A DNA stretch of 64,000 nucleotides from WHTI01 sp963756365 (GTDB taxonomy: Bacteria; Actinomycetota; CADDZG01; WHSQ01), in the NCBI GenBank assembly GCA_963756365.1, contig CAVWNF010000003.1, forward strand, positions 2,356,001 to 2,420,000, written 5' to 3'. Under the pieces are notes generated by a model. It had not been told where the DNA came from. It did no database searches and saw nothing but the letters and a program-made list of their open reading frames with translations. Positions 53,984-63,729 of this stretch are shown here, in pieces. How positions within the stretch are numbered: position 1 is the stretch's first letter; every line of letters starts with the position of its first letter. A program made the translations under genes and the position numbers.

Positions 53984-54413
53984 CGACCCGAAACGCCTCG
54001 GCGACATCATGGATCCCGTCACCGCGCGCCTCGGGGTGGGGAGCGCTCGGCAGATGGGCCGCGTGTGGAGCCGGTGGGACGAGATCGTCGGTCCCGAGAT
54101 CGCAGCACATGCCGAACCGACCTCACTCCGTGATGGCGTCCTTCGCGTCAGGGTCGATTCGCCCGCGTGGTCGACCGAGCTCTCGTACCTAGCGGGTGAA
54201 GTCAGAACGATGATCAACAGGGCGGTTGGCAGCGAGTTGGTGACCGAGATCAAGGTGTGGACGGGGCCTGGAACGAGGTCGGCAAAGACCTCGACCGCCG
54301 CTCCTGTCCCGACCTCTCGGGAACCGTCTTCTTCGAGTCCTCTCGAAGCCTTTCAGAGGGCTCGGAAGGCGTGGCTGGAACGTCGTTCGAAGGGCTCGCG
54401 CGACGGCCTCTGA
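53976..54413 (+). CDS. DUF721 protein (DciA-like helicase-loading factor)
   Basis: A 145-residue protein from ATG 53976 (MRDDPKRLGDIMDPVTARLG), overlapping the recF end by 8 bp. The core GRVWSRWDEIVGPEIAAHAE and VRVDSPAWSTELSYLAGEV is typical of DUF721/DciA, which helps load DnaB. The C-terminal 40 residues are Ser/Pro- and Arg-rich. The recF-DUF721-gyrB order is standard for actinomycetes. Confidence 0.88.
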   Translation: MRDDPKRLGDIMDPVTARLGVGSARQMGRVWSRWDEIVGPEIAAHAEPTSLRDGVLRVRVDSPAWSTELSYLAGEVRTMINRAVGSELVTEIKVWTGPGTRSAKTSTAAPVPTSREPSSSSPLEAFQRARKAWLERRSKGSRDGL

Positions 54414-54450
54414 GGCGCCGGTTCTCCACAGGGAAAGTGCTGGTAGATGC

Positions 54451-54562
54451 TATGATTTGGGCCATGAATCCAGAGTCCTCTCCGTGCTGCTGCGCGCCCG
54501 CGATAGAGGGAACAGCAGGCCTCCAGAAGGGCTCGATGAACCCAACTAGGACCACCACATGA
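54451..54562 (+). other. Candidate leaderless 32-residue upstream ORF with three consecutive cysteines before gyrB
   Basis: A -10-like TATGAT (54451-54456) is followed 8 bp later by the ATG at 54464, which would give a leaderless transcript. The ORF begins MNPESSPCCCAPAIEG and ends with TGA at 54560-54562, overlapping the gyrB ATG. Poly-Cys leaderless uORFs act as cysteine-responsive attenuators in mycobacteria; here the downstream gene is gyrB. Neither expression nor function is shown by sequence. Confidence 0.4.
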
Positions 54563-56520
54563 CACCACCCAAAAGGTCTTTACCCGCAACCAAGACGCGG
54601 GGCAATACGAGCGCCTATACGGCCAAGGACATCACCGTTCTCGAAGGGCTCGAACCGGTCCGGCTTCGCCCGGGCATGTACATCGGTTCGACCGGGATCC
54701 GGGGACTCCACCATCTCGTTTACGAGGTCGTCGACAACGCGGTGGACGAGGCGATGGCCGGCCATTGCGACCGGATCATCGTTGAGTTGCTCGCCGACGG
54801 GGGCTGCAAGGTCACCGACAACGGTCGAGGCATCCCGGTCGATTCGGTGCAGACGAAGGGCAAGTCCAAGGGCAAGTCCGCGGTCGAGGTCGTACTAACG
54901 ACGCTGCACGCCGGCGGGAAGTTCGAGGGCAAGGGCTACCAGGTCTCCGGTGGTCTGCACGGCGTTGGTGTTTCGGTGGTGAATGCGCTGTCCACCAAGC
55001 TCGACATCGAGGTCGCCCGCGATGGAGCGCTCTACACCCAGTCCTACGCGAAGGGCGCCCCCCAGGGTCCCCTCAAGAAGGGCAAACCCATCAAGCGCAC
55101 GGGCACGACGGTGACGTTCTGGCCAGACCCAGAGATCTTCACCGAGGACGTTGAGTTCAAGTTCGACACCCTCGCTCAGCGCTTGCGCGAGATGGCGTTC
55201 CTCAACAAGGGCCTCGAGATCCGACTCATCGATCACCGCGGCGAGGAAGAGATGCGCGAGGACTTCCGCTACACGGGCGGGATCATCGACTTCGTAAAGC
55301 ATCTGAACTCGTCGCGCGACCCGATCGCCAAGAGGGTCGTCTACTTCGAGTCGAAGGCCGAGAATCACGAGATCGAGGTCGCGATGCAGTGGACGACGAC
55401 CTACAACGAGTCGGTGTTCACCTTCGCCAACAACATCAACACGCACGAAGGCGGGATGCACGAGGAAGGGTTCCGTCGCTCGCTCACCCGCGTCATCTCC
55501 AATTACGCGAGGGCCAAGAACATCCTCAAAGAGAAGGACGACAGCCTCGCCGGTGAGGACACACGCGAGGGTCTAACGGCGATCATCTCCGTCAAGCTCA
55601 AGAATCCGCAGTTCGAGGGCCAGACCAAGACCAAGCTCGGCAACACCGAGATCCGCTCCTTCGTCGAGAAGGAGACGAACGAGAAGTTCGCCGAGTTCCT
55701 CGAGGAGCACCCGTCGGAGGCCAGAGCGATCTGCAACAAGGTGCTCTCCGCCCAGCGGGCACGACTCGAAGCCCGTAAGGCCCGCGACCTCGTGCGGCGC
55801 AAGTCGCTGCTCGAGTCTGGTTCGCTCCCGGGCAAGCTGGCCGACTGTCAGACCCGCGATCCGCACAAGGCCGAACTACTCATCGTCGAGGGTGACTCGG
55901 CGGGCGGTACGGCGAAGAACGCGCGCCAGCGTGAGTTCCAGGCCGTTCTTCCCCTCCGCGGCAAGATCCTCAATGTCGAGCGGGCCCGTCTCGCCAAGAT
56001 CCTCGAGAACAAAGAGATCCAGGCGATCATCACCGCGGTCGGCACGGGGATCGGCGAGGACTTCGATATCGGGAAGGCTCGCTACCACAAGATCATCTCG
56101 ATGGCAGATGCCGACGTGGACGGCAGCCACATCAAGACGCTGCTGCTGACCTTCTTCTTCAGGTACATGCCCGAAGTGATCGAGCACGGCTACCTGTACG
56201 TCGCGCAGCCGCCCCTCTACCGGGTCACCTTCAAGGGCAAGGTGCACTACTTCAAGAACGACGAGCAACTGCGCACGTTCCAGACCGAGAACCCAGGAGC
56301 GCGTATCGAGCCCCAACGCTTCAAGGGTCTTGGTGAGATGGACACGGATCAGTTGTGGGACACGACGCTCGACCCTGCTCGCCGCACCCTCCTCAGGGTC
56401 ACGATGGAAGACGCGGCGCTCGCGGAAGAGATCTTCTCGACGCTCATGGGCGATGACGTCGAGTCACGCAAGACATTCATCCAGCGGAACGCGAAGGACA
56501 TCCGCTTCCTCGACATCTAG
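54559..56520 (+). CDS. gyrB: DNA gyrase subunit B
   Basis: A 653-residue GyrB. The GHKL ATPase part has VYEVVDNAVDEAMAGHCDRI, DNGRGIPVD and QVSGGLHGVGVSVVNALS. The TOPRIM domain has VEGDSAGGTAKNARQREFQA and DADVDGSHIKTLLLTFFFRY with the metal-binding Asp residues. The C-terminus RNAKDIRFLDI is canonical. No intein. gyrA starts 8 bp after the stop. Confidence 0.97.
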   Translation: MTPPKRSLPATKTRGNTSAYTAKDITVLEGLEPVRLRPGMYIGSTGIRGLHHLVYEVVDNAVDEAMAGHCDRIIVELLADGGCKVTDNGRGIPVDSVQTKGKSKGKSAVEVVLTTLHAGGKFEGKGYQVSGGLHGVGVSVVNALSTKLDIEVARDGALYTQSYAKGAPQGPLKKGKPIKRTGTTVTFWPDPEIFTEDVEFKFDTLAQRLREMAFLNKGLEIRLIDHRGEEEMREDFRYTGGIIDFVKHLNSSRDPIAKRVVYFESKAENHEIEVAMQWTTTYNESVFTFANNINTHEGGMHEEGFRRSLTRVISNYARAKNILKEKDDSLAGEDTREGLTAIISVKLKNPQFEGQTKTKLGNTEIRSFVEKETNEKFAEFLEEHPSEARAICNKVLSAQRARLEARKARDLVRRKSLLESGSLPGKLADCQTRDPHKAELLIVEGDSAGGTAKNARQREFQAVLPLRGKILNVERARLAKILENKEIQAIITAVGTGIGEDFDIGKARYHKIISMADADVDGSHIKTLLLTFFFRYMPEVIEHGYLYVAQPPLYRVTFKGKVHYFKNDEQLRTFQTENPGARIEPQRFKGLGEMDTDQLWDTTLDPARRTLLRVTMEDAALAEEIFSTLMGDDVESRKTFIQRNAKDIRFLDI

Positions 56521-56528
56521 GTAAGGGA

Positions 56529-59500
56529 ATGGCAAAAGGACCTAAGCAGGAGCAGTTGCCCCCGGACGACGGTGGGCATGGCATCGAAGACATCGACCTC
56601 GGTGAAGAGGTTCAGACTTCGTTCCTCGAGTACGCGATGTCGGTCATCGTCTCGCGCGCGCTCCCAGATGTACGGGACGGGCTGAAGCCGATCCACCGCC
56701 GGATCCTCTACGCGGCGCTGGAATCCGGTCTCCGTCCCGACCAGCGCTTCCGTAAGTGCGCGGCCCTGGTCGGCGAGGTCATGAAGACCTATCACCCACA
56801 CGGTGACCAGTCGATCTACGACGCACTTGCCCGACTCGCTCAGGACTTCTCGACGCGCAACCTGCTTATCAACGGGCAGGGAAACTTCGGCTCGGTCGAC
56901 GGCGACGCTCCAGCCGCCATGAGGTATTGCTTGCCTTCCTTTAGACGCGTCTTAGGACCCCCGGACGGTTCGGTTCGCATCGGCGATTTCGCACTCTTTC
57001 GCCAGACTCCGAGGTCGATATCGACCTCAAGGTGCATGGGCAAGGACGGCGCCCCGGTTCACGCGACGAAGCTGTTCCACTCGGGAACACACCCGACCCT
57101 CAAGCTCGACCACCGAGAAGGGCTACGAACTCACCGGAACGCAGCAACCACCCGGTGCTCTGCCTCGACATCGTTGCCGGTGTACCGATGCTGATGTGGA
57201 CGCCTGCTGGAGGAGATCACCCCAGGCGACCCATGTGGTGCTCGATCGCCACACCGGCTAGACGAACAGGGCTTGCTGTCCGAGCCCGAATGGAAGCTTG
57301 CCGTGCTCGCGGGGGCGTGGGTCGCCGGAAGGATTCGCGTACGGAGACTCGCGGCGGGCTTCAACAACCTCGACAAGGAGTACTTCGACGCGGTGCTGCG
57401 ATGCTTTCGACGAGGTAGTTGGCGGCCGTCGCTACGTGTACGAGCGCACGATCGCGCTCCGGGCAGCCTGCTGCACGAACTCGACATCCAGAAGATGGAA
57501 GCCTTCGATTCGAGCCCACTGGGGGAACTCGTCGGCCTCCGGAGTGATGCCAAGAGATGGTCCCCTCCTTCGTATGGTCGGCCGGACCGGCTTTCAAGCA
57601 GGCGTTCCTTCAAGCTCTGTTCGAAGGCGACGGCTCGTGCTCACTACTACCTCGGAACTCGGTCCAGATCTGCTACTCGACCCGAAGCCGGAAGCTGGCT
57701 CGTGACGTTCAGGATCTCCTGCTCGAGTTCGGCGTCGTGAGTCGCATCTCCGTCCTCGGTGCCCGCGGCGAGTTCAAGGTGGTGATCTCGAACCGCCGGG
57801 ATGCCGCGGTTGTTCGTCGACGCGCATCGGCTTCTTCGGCCGCAAGCGCGGATCTGCTGGCAACGATCATCGCAACCCTGCCGCAGACCAGCACGGCGCT
57901 GTCGTCCGATCACGTTCCGTTCGTTGCCGAGTACATCCGGGCCGATTCGGGTGCGACCGGCAAGGATCGCGAGTGGCTTACCAAGCACAACATCGACCGG
58001 ATCGAACGGTGGGAACGCGACGGCGACGAGATCCTGGCCCGCATCCCGAACGAAGAAGTTCGGAAGGTGATCGAACCGCTGGTTACCGGGGACTACTACT
58101 ACGCGAAGGTCGCCGCGGTCGAAGACGCGGGCGAGCAGCCTGTTTTCTCTCTCCGTGTGGACACTGACGACCACGCGTTCATCACGAACGGATTCGTCAG
58201 CCACAACACCGAATGCCGGTTGTCGAAGTTGTCGATGGAACTGCTTAGGGACATCGATGAGGAGACCGTCGACTTCGGTCCGAACTACGACGGCGACACC
58301 ACCGAACCGCTGGTGCTGCCCGCGCGTTTCCCGAACCTCCTCGTCAATGGCTCGACCGGTATCGCTGTCGGTATGGCCACCAACATCCCACCGCACAACC
58401 TTCGTGAGGTTGCGAACGCGGTGATCGAGGTGCTCGAGAACCCAGAGATCCAGGAAGACAAAGAGAAGATGCTGGCCGCGGTCCAGAAGCACATCAAGGG
58501 CCCGGACTTCCCCACCGGCGCGCTGATCGTCGGGACGCAAGGGATCAAGGACGCGTTTGCCACCGGTCGCGGGTCGGTCAAGATGCGCGCCGTGTGCGAG
58601 GTCGAAGAGGGCCCGAAGGGGAACCCCCGCATCGTCGTCACCGAACTTCCCTACCAGGTGAACAAGGCGCGTCTCGCCGGCAAGATCGCCGAGATGGTCA
58701 ACAAGAAGGAGATCGAGGGCATCGCTGACCTCCGGGACGAGTCCTCCCGGGACGGGATGCGCCTGGTGATCGACCTGAAGAAGACGGCGGTCCCGCAGGT
58801 CGTTCTCAACACTCTCTACAAGCGCACGCAGCTACAGGACAACTTCAGCGTCAACACTCTGGCGTTGGTCGATGGCGTACCTCGCACGCTCAACCTCGCC
58901 GAGGTCATCGACGCCTACATCGTTCACCAGATCGAGGTCATCGTCCGCCGAACCCAGTACCGGTTGCGGAAGGCCGAGGAGCGCGCTCACATCCTTGAGG
59001 GCCTGATCATCGCCCTCGACCACATCGACGAGATCATCCAACTGATCCGCAACGCAGCCGACACCGCCGAGGCGCGCGATGGCCTCATGGTTCGGTTCGG
59101 TCTGAGCGAGATCCAGGCGAACCACATCCTCGACATGCCCCTCAAGCGCCTCACGGCGCTCGAGCAGGACAAGATCCGCGAGGAGTACGACGAGTTGCAG
59201 GCGACGATCAAGGACCTCACCGCGATCCTCAAGGACCCGAAGCGCCAGCGAGCGATCGTGGCCGAGGAACTCATCGCTATCCGCGACAAGTTCGGGGACG
59301 ACCGCCGCTCGCGGATCGTGCCGGACGAGGGCGAGTTCGATATCGAGGACCTCATCGCCGACGAGGATCTGGTCATCTCGGTGTCACGTGACGGTTACGT
59401 CAAGAGCGTTCCACTCGACACCTACAAGCGTCAGGGCCGAGGTGGGCGCGGGGTCCAGGGAGCGAAGCTGAAGGAAGGCGACATCGTCGATCACCTCCTG

Positions 59501-60316
59501 ACGACCACTGCGCACAGCTATCTGTTGCTGTTCTCGAACACGGGGCGCGTCTACCGGATCAAGGCTCACGAGATCCCCAAACGCGATCGCACCGCGCGCG
59601 GCACGGCGGTCGTCAACGTCGTCCCGATGCGGCCCGAGGACAAGGTTGCGGCGGTTATCGACACCCGCGACTACGAGACCTATAGGTATCTGCTCATCGC
59701 AACGCGGAAGGGCATGGTCAAGAAGACGCTGTTCCGCGAGTACGACTCGTCGCGCAAGGAGGGGATCATCGCCCTCAACCTCAAGGAGGGCGACGAGGTC
59801 GTGAAGGTCCAGCCGACCGCAGGCAAGGAAGACGTCCTCCTACTGTCCAGCCTCGGCAAGGCGATCCGGTTCAGCGAGGACGCGGTCAGGCCGATGGGCC
59901 GGACGGCGACGGGTGTGATCGGCATCCGACTAGCCGAGAAGGATCTGGTGGTCTCCTGCAACGTCGTTCACGACGAGGCGCGCGACCTGCTCCTGGTGAC
60001 CCAGTTCGGCTACGGAAAGCGAACGAAGCTCAAGGAGTTTCCCCGTAAGGGTCGTGGCGGCAAGGGAGTGATCTCGGCCAAGCTGACCAAACCGAGAGGC
60101 CCGGTGGTCGGTGCCATCATCGTCGGCCACGGCGACGAGTTCTTCCTCATCTCAAGCAAAGGTGTCGTCATCCGCACCCAGGCCGAGGCGGTATCTCGTC
60201 AAGGCCGACCCGCCACCGGAGTCCGGGTGATGAGCGTCGCCGAGGGCGAGAGTGTCTCCTCGGTCGCCCTCGTGATGGGCGACGACGACGACACCGGGCA
60301 AGGCAAGCTGGCCTAG
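56529..60316 (+). CDS. gyrA: DNA gyrase subunit A, interrupted by an intein
   Basis: The exteins are complete. The N-part (56529-56927, 133 residues) has YAMSVIVSRALPDVRDGLKP and GNFGSVDGDAPAAMRY, ending at the catalytic Tyr133. The C-part resumes at 58208 with TECRLSKLSMELLRDIDEET and continues to 60316, with the beta-pinwheel domain including GRGGRGVQGAKL, the GyrA box (Q-R/x-R-G-G-R-G-x type). The spliced protein would have about 835 residues. The intein sequence contains several frame changes, which would abolish an essential enzyme if real, so they are probably errors. Confidence 0.93.
56928..58207 (+). mobile_element. GyrA intein with LAGLIDADG homing endonuclease, frameshifted in this sequence
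   Basis: The intein begins with Cys1 (TGC 56928, CLPSF) directly after the catalytic Tyr and ends with His-Asn before Thr+1 (HAFITNGFVSHN then TEC), the insertion site and ends of mycobacterial GyrA inteins. Repaired frames give block A DGSVRIGDFAL, block B TGTQQHPVLCLD, two LAGLIDADG-type helices (VLAGAWVAEGFA and QALFEGDGS), then PVFSLRVDTDDHAFITN. About 426 residues. The observed length of 1280 nt is not a multiple of three. At least six single-base shifts lie between 57190 and 57420; repaired, all splice motifs look functional. Confidence 0.85.
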
Positions 60317-60413
60317 CCGCGACCGAGCGTGTGGGCTATGTTGCACGCTCGATAGGAGAAGCACCTTGCACGGCGTACCTGCGATGAACTACTAGCGACC
60401 TAGGGGTAACGAC

Positions 60414-61133
60414 GTGGCATCGAGAGGAGAGCGCGGGGATCACGAGAAGGAGCCGACCGAACGGTCGGACGCCTCGTCCGCGCCGGATAGCGGCTCAGGC
60501 CCCCTATTCGATCCCCTATTCGCCCCTCTACCTTCAGAGATCGCAGGGGAACCTGGCCTGAAGGGCCCTGGAGCCCGACCTCGGAAGAGCACTCCGCGGC
60601 CCGATGCCGAAGCACGACCCCGGCCCCGCCCCCGACCCCGGGCGACTCAAGAGGTCCAGGACGAGATCGTCGGCAACCCCTGGGACGATACGGAACTGCT
60701 CCCGCCTCGCCGCAAGGTTGAACGCCGGCCGCAGAGACAGAACACACCGAGGCCAGCCCCGAGAGGCTCGAAGGGGCCGATGCGCAAGTTCCGCCGAACG
60801 ATCACGCACATCGATCCAGTCACCGTGCTGAAACTCTCGCTGTTCTATTACGCGATCTTCTTCGTCGTGTGGCTGATCTTCATGGCGATCCTGTACAACC
60901 TGGTGGCGGCAACGGGCGTCTTCGACGCTATCCAGACGATCACCGACGTCTTCGGCTCCGACGGAAGCAAAGTCGAGATCACCTTCGGTTTCGTGATGCG
61001 GTGGACCGCACTACTTGGAATCATCGCCGTGGTCCTCGGGTCCATCGTGAACTGGGCTCTTGCCGTGCTCTACAACGTCGGAAGCGATGTTGTCGGCGGC
61101 GTTTCGGTCAGCGTTACGGAGCGTGAGGAGTAG
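60414..61133 (+). CDS. DUF3566 family membrane protein
   Basis: A 239-residue protein from GTG 60414. The N-terminal 125 residues are disordered, rich in Pro, Arg and Ser. The conserved DUF3566 domain (about 130-235) has ITHIDPVTVLKLSLFYYAIF, two membrane segments and FGSDGSKVEITFGFVMRWTA between them. It follows gyrA in actinomycetes (M. tuberculosis Rv0007); the function is unknown. The 97 bp after gyrA contain no tRNA, unlike in mycobacteria. Confidence 0.88.
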   Translation: MASRGERGDHEKEPTERSDASSAPDSGSGPLFDPLFAPLPSEIAGEPGLKGPGARPRKSTPRPDAEARPRPRPRPRATQEVQDEIVGNPWDDTELLPPRRKVERRPQRQNTPRPAPRGSKGPMRKFRRTITHIDPVTVLKLSLFYYAIFFVVWLIFMAILYNLVAATGVFDAIQTITDVFGSDGSKVEITFGFVMRWTALLGIIAVVLGSIVNWALAVLYNVGSDVVGGVSVSVTEREE

Positions 61134-61196
61134 ACCTTCCGTGGCTGGGGACCCTTCTAGGATGCCCCTACCTGATTCGAGCGATGTGGAGAAGCC

Positions 61197-62303
61197 ATGC
61201 CGGACGTGATGATCGCCCTGAACGAGGTCTCCAAGAGCTACGGCACCGACTCCGGCGCCGCCGTTAAGGCTCTGACGTTGGAGGTCGAGCGTGGCGACAC
61301 CGTGGTGCTCGTCGGCCCTTCGGGCTGTGGCAAGACGACGACGATGAAGATGATCAACCGACTGATCGAACCCACCGCGGGGACGATCACCGTCGATGGC
61401 ACGGATGTTCTTCAGCAGGACCCCGTGTCCCTCAGGCGCAGCATCGGGTACGTGATCCAAAGCATCGGTTTGATGCCCCACCGCACCATCGCCGAGAACA
61501 TCGCGACGGTTCCCAAGCTGATCGGATGGGATGACGGCAAGATCAAGGCCCGGACCGCGGAACTGGTCGAGATCTTCGAACTCGACCCCGCCATGTTGAG
61601 CCGTTACCCGAGTGAACTTTCCGGGGGCCAACGTCAGCGCGTCGGTGTCGCGCGAGCGCTCGCTGCCGATCCGCCCGTGATGCTGATGGACGAGCCCTTC
61701 GGCGCGGTTGATCCGATCGTGCGTGAGCGATTGCAGGATCAGTTCCTCGACATCCAACAGCGCTTGAAGAAGACGATCGTGTTCGTTACGCATGACATCG
61801 ATGAGGCGATCAAGATGGCCGACAAGATCGCGATCCTCAATACGGGCGGCGTCGTCGAACAGTTCGCGACCCCCGAGGAGATCCTCCGCGATCCGGCGAA
61901 CGATTTCGTCAAGCAGTTCGTCGGAACAGAGCGCGGCTTGAAGCGGCTGGCTCTTCTGAAGGTCGGTGATATCCAGATCGAAGAGGGTCCCGTCGTCTCA
62001 TCGGACGCGTCCGCGGCTCAGGCCCGCGACCAGATGGATGCATTCAACTTCGACTGGGTGAGCGTGGTTGATGACGGCGAGCTGAAGGGATGGATCGATA
62101 GAGCCGGTCTCGATGGGATCGGAACCGTGGCCGACGCCGAGGCGAGGCCGTTCATCGCATATGTAACTGCGAAGAGCTCTCTTCGCCAGGCTCTAGATGC
62201 GATCGTGACCTCCCGGACCCAAGTGGCGGTGGTGGCCAAACAGGGCCAGACCTATCAGGGCATCCTGACGCTCGAGCGCATCTCTAAGGAGATCATCCAG
62301 TGA
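61197..62303 (+). CDS. Osmolyte ABC transporter ATP-binding protein (OpuBA/OpuCA/ProV type)
   Basis: A 368-residue ATPase. Walker A is VGPSGCGKTTTMKMI, the Q loop is in GYVIQSIGLMPHRTI, the signature is ELSGGQRQRVGVARAL, and Walker B is VMLMDEPFGAVDPI with the switch His in VFVTHDIDEA. The C-terminus (about 260-368) has a CBS-domain pair (VSSDASAAQARDQMDAFNFD), as in osmosensing glycine betaine/carnitine/choline systems. It overlaps the first permease gene (4 bp). Confidence 0.92.
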   Translation: MPDVMIALNEVSKSYGTDSGAAVKALTLEVERGDTVVLVGPSGCGKTTTMKMINRLIEPTAGTITVDGTDVLQQDPVSLRRSIGYVIQSIGLMPHRTIAENIATVPKLIGWDDGKIKARTAELVEIFELDPAMLSRYPSELSGGQRQRVGVARALAADPPVMLMDEPFGAVDPIVRERLQDQFLDIQQRLKKTIVFVTHDIDEAIKMADKIAILNTGGVVEQFATPEEILRDPANDFVKQFVGTERGLKRLALLKVGDIQIEEGPVVSSDASAAQARDQMDAFNFDWVSVVDDGELKGWIDRAGLDGIGTVADAEARPFIAYVTAKSSLRQALDAIVTSRTQVAVVAKQGQTYQGILTLERISKEIIQ

Positions 62304-62971
62304 TCTTGGGAGCCGCTCCGTTCTTCCAGCCGGGGTGGCTGTTCGACAATCTGACCCTCGTCAGCGAGCAGACCAAGGAGCACATCTGGCTGACCGCGAT
62401 CGCGATAGGCATCGGCCTGGCGATCTCTCTTCCTCTCGGGGTCTACGCCCATAGACATCGCTGGGCATACGGTCCCATCGCGGCGGTGACCGGGGTCATG
62501 TACACGATCCCATCGCTTGCGCTGTTCGCGTTCCTGGTCTCGTACACGGGCTTGAGCACGACGACCTCCGAGATCGGGCTCGTCTCGTACACACTCCTCA
62601 TCCTGATCCGCAACATCGTCGCCGGACTACGTGGTGTGCCAGACGACACCAAGGAAGCAGCGCGAGGGATGGGCTACAGCGATCGACAACTGCTCTTCCG
62701 CGTCGAGCTCCCGATGGCCCTTCCGGTGATCATGGCCGGCATCAGGATCGCAACGGTGACGACGATCGGACTCGTCACCGTGACCGCGCTGATCGGTAAG
62801 GGCGGACTTGGCCTGATCATCCTTCAGGGCCTCAGGGGCTTCAACACGAACCTGTCCCTGTGGGGAGCGATCCTCTCGATCACTCTGGCCGTGGTTGCCG
62901 ACGTGCTTCTCCTCCTGCTCGAGCGCCGGCTGACCCCGTGGGCGAAGAGCAGAGCGGTCGTGGCGACATGA
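62300..62971 (+). CDS. Osmolyte ABC transporter permease (OpuBB/OpuCB type)
   Basis: A 223-residue permease from GTG 62300 with about six membrane segments. The EAA loop is DDTKEAARGMGYSDRQLLFR followed by VELPMALPVIMAGIRIATVT, typical of the quaternary-amine uptake family. It is translationally coupled to the ATPase upstream and the second permease downstream. Confidence 0.9.
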   Translation: MILGAAPFFQPGWLFDNLTLVSEQTKEHIWLTAIAIGIGLAISLPLGVYAHRHRWAYGPIAAVTGVMYTIPSLALFAFLVSYTGLSTTTSEIGLVSYTLLILIRNIVAGLRGVPDDTKEAARGMGYSDRQLLFRVELPMALPVIMAGIRIATVTTIGLVTVTALIGKGGLGLIILQGLRGFNTNLSLWGAILSITLAVVADVLLLLLERRLTPWAKSRAVVAT

Positions 62972-63729
62972 ACGCACTGAGTCTCGCGTTCGACTGGCTC
63001 ACGGAACCGGCCAACTGGAGTGGGCCAACCGGGATACTCATTCGTTTGTGGGAGCACACCTACATGTCGGTGATCGCGATCGTCATCGCCGCCGCCATCG
63101 CTCTCCCGGTCGGCATGTATATCGGGCACCGCCGCCGGTTCGAGATCGCAGCGGTGCAGATCGCCAACATCGGCCGCGCGCTGCCCTCGTTCGGCGTGCT
63201 CGCAATCGTGTTCCCACTGACGCTGAGATATCTGCCCGGCATCGGGTTCTACGCGACCTTGATCACCCTGGTGCTCCTAGCGATCCCCCCGGTGCTCACC
63301 AACGCTTACGTGGGGATCAAGAACGTCGATGCCGACACGATCGAATCGGCGCGTGGCATGGGTATGTCCGAGCGAGAGGTTCTGTTCGACCTGGAGGTAC
63401 CACTTGCCATGCCCCTCATCATCGCCGGGCTGCGAACCGCATCGGTGGCCGTCGTCGCGACCGCGACCCTCGGCGCCCTGGTCGGTTGGGGGGGCCTGGG
63501 CCGTTTCATCATCGACGGCCTCGCGATCCGGAGCCTCGAGGTCGGCGAAGCCATGCTCGTGGGCGGAGCCATCCTCGTCGCCCTCATGGCCGTCATCACC
63601 GACCTCTCCTTCGGCCTCCTCGAACGCCTCTCCACCCCCAAGGGCCTCCGCCCCCCCCGCACCACCTCCTCGGCGAGAGATCCGACCACGTGCCGACCGA
63701 TTTCACGCCGAGTCCAGTCAGAACCCTGA
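62968..63729 (+). CDS. Osmolyte ABC transporter permease (OpuBD/OpuCD type) with repeat-derived C-terminal tail
   Basis: A second permease from ATG 62968, overlapping its partner (ATGA). Six membrane segments; the EAA loop is VDADTIESARGMGMSEREVL. After GLLERLSTPKG (about residue 225) the tail of about 29 residues (RTTSSARDPTTCRPISRR and on) is not membrane-like and is encoded by the palindromic repeat copy E, so the original stop may have been lost. No substrate-binding protein gene is in the window; it may lie elsewhere. Confidence 0.88.
   Translation: MNALSLAFDWLTEPANWSGPTGILIRLWEHTYMSVIAIVIAAAIALPVGMYIGHRRRFEIAAVQIANIGRALPSFGVLAIVFPLTLRYLPGIGFYATLITLVLLAIPPVLTNAYVGIKNVDADTIESARGMGMSEREVLFDLEVPLAMPLIIAGLRTASVAVVATATLGALVGWGGLGRFIIDGLAIRSLEVGEAMLVGGAILVALMAVITDLSFGLLERLSTPKGLRPPRTTSSARDPTTCRPISRRVQSEP
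63669..63712. repeat. Dispersed palindromic repeat, copy E
   Basis: Arms CTCGGCG (63669-63675) and CGCCGAG (63706-63712), centre ATCCGACCACGTGCCGACCG. It is shorter and less regular than the others, lies inside the end of the permease frame, and is followed 29 bp later by copy D. Confidence 0.6.
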
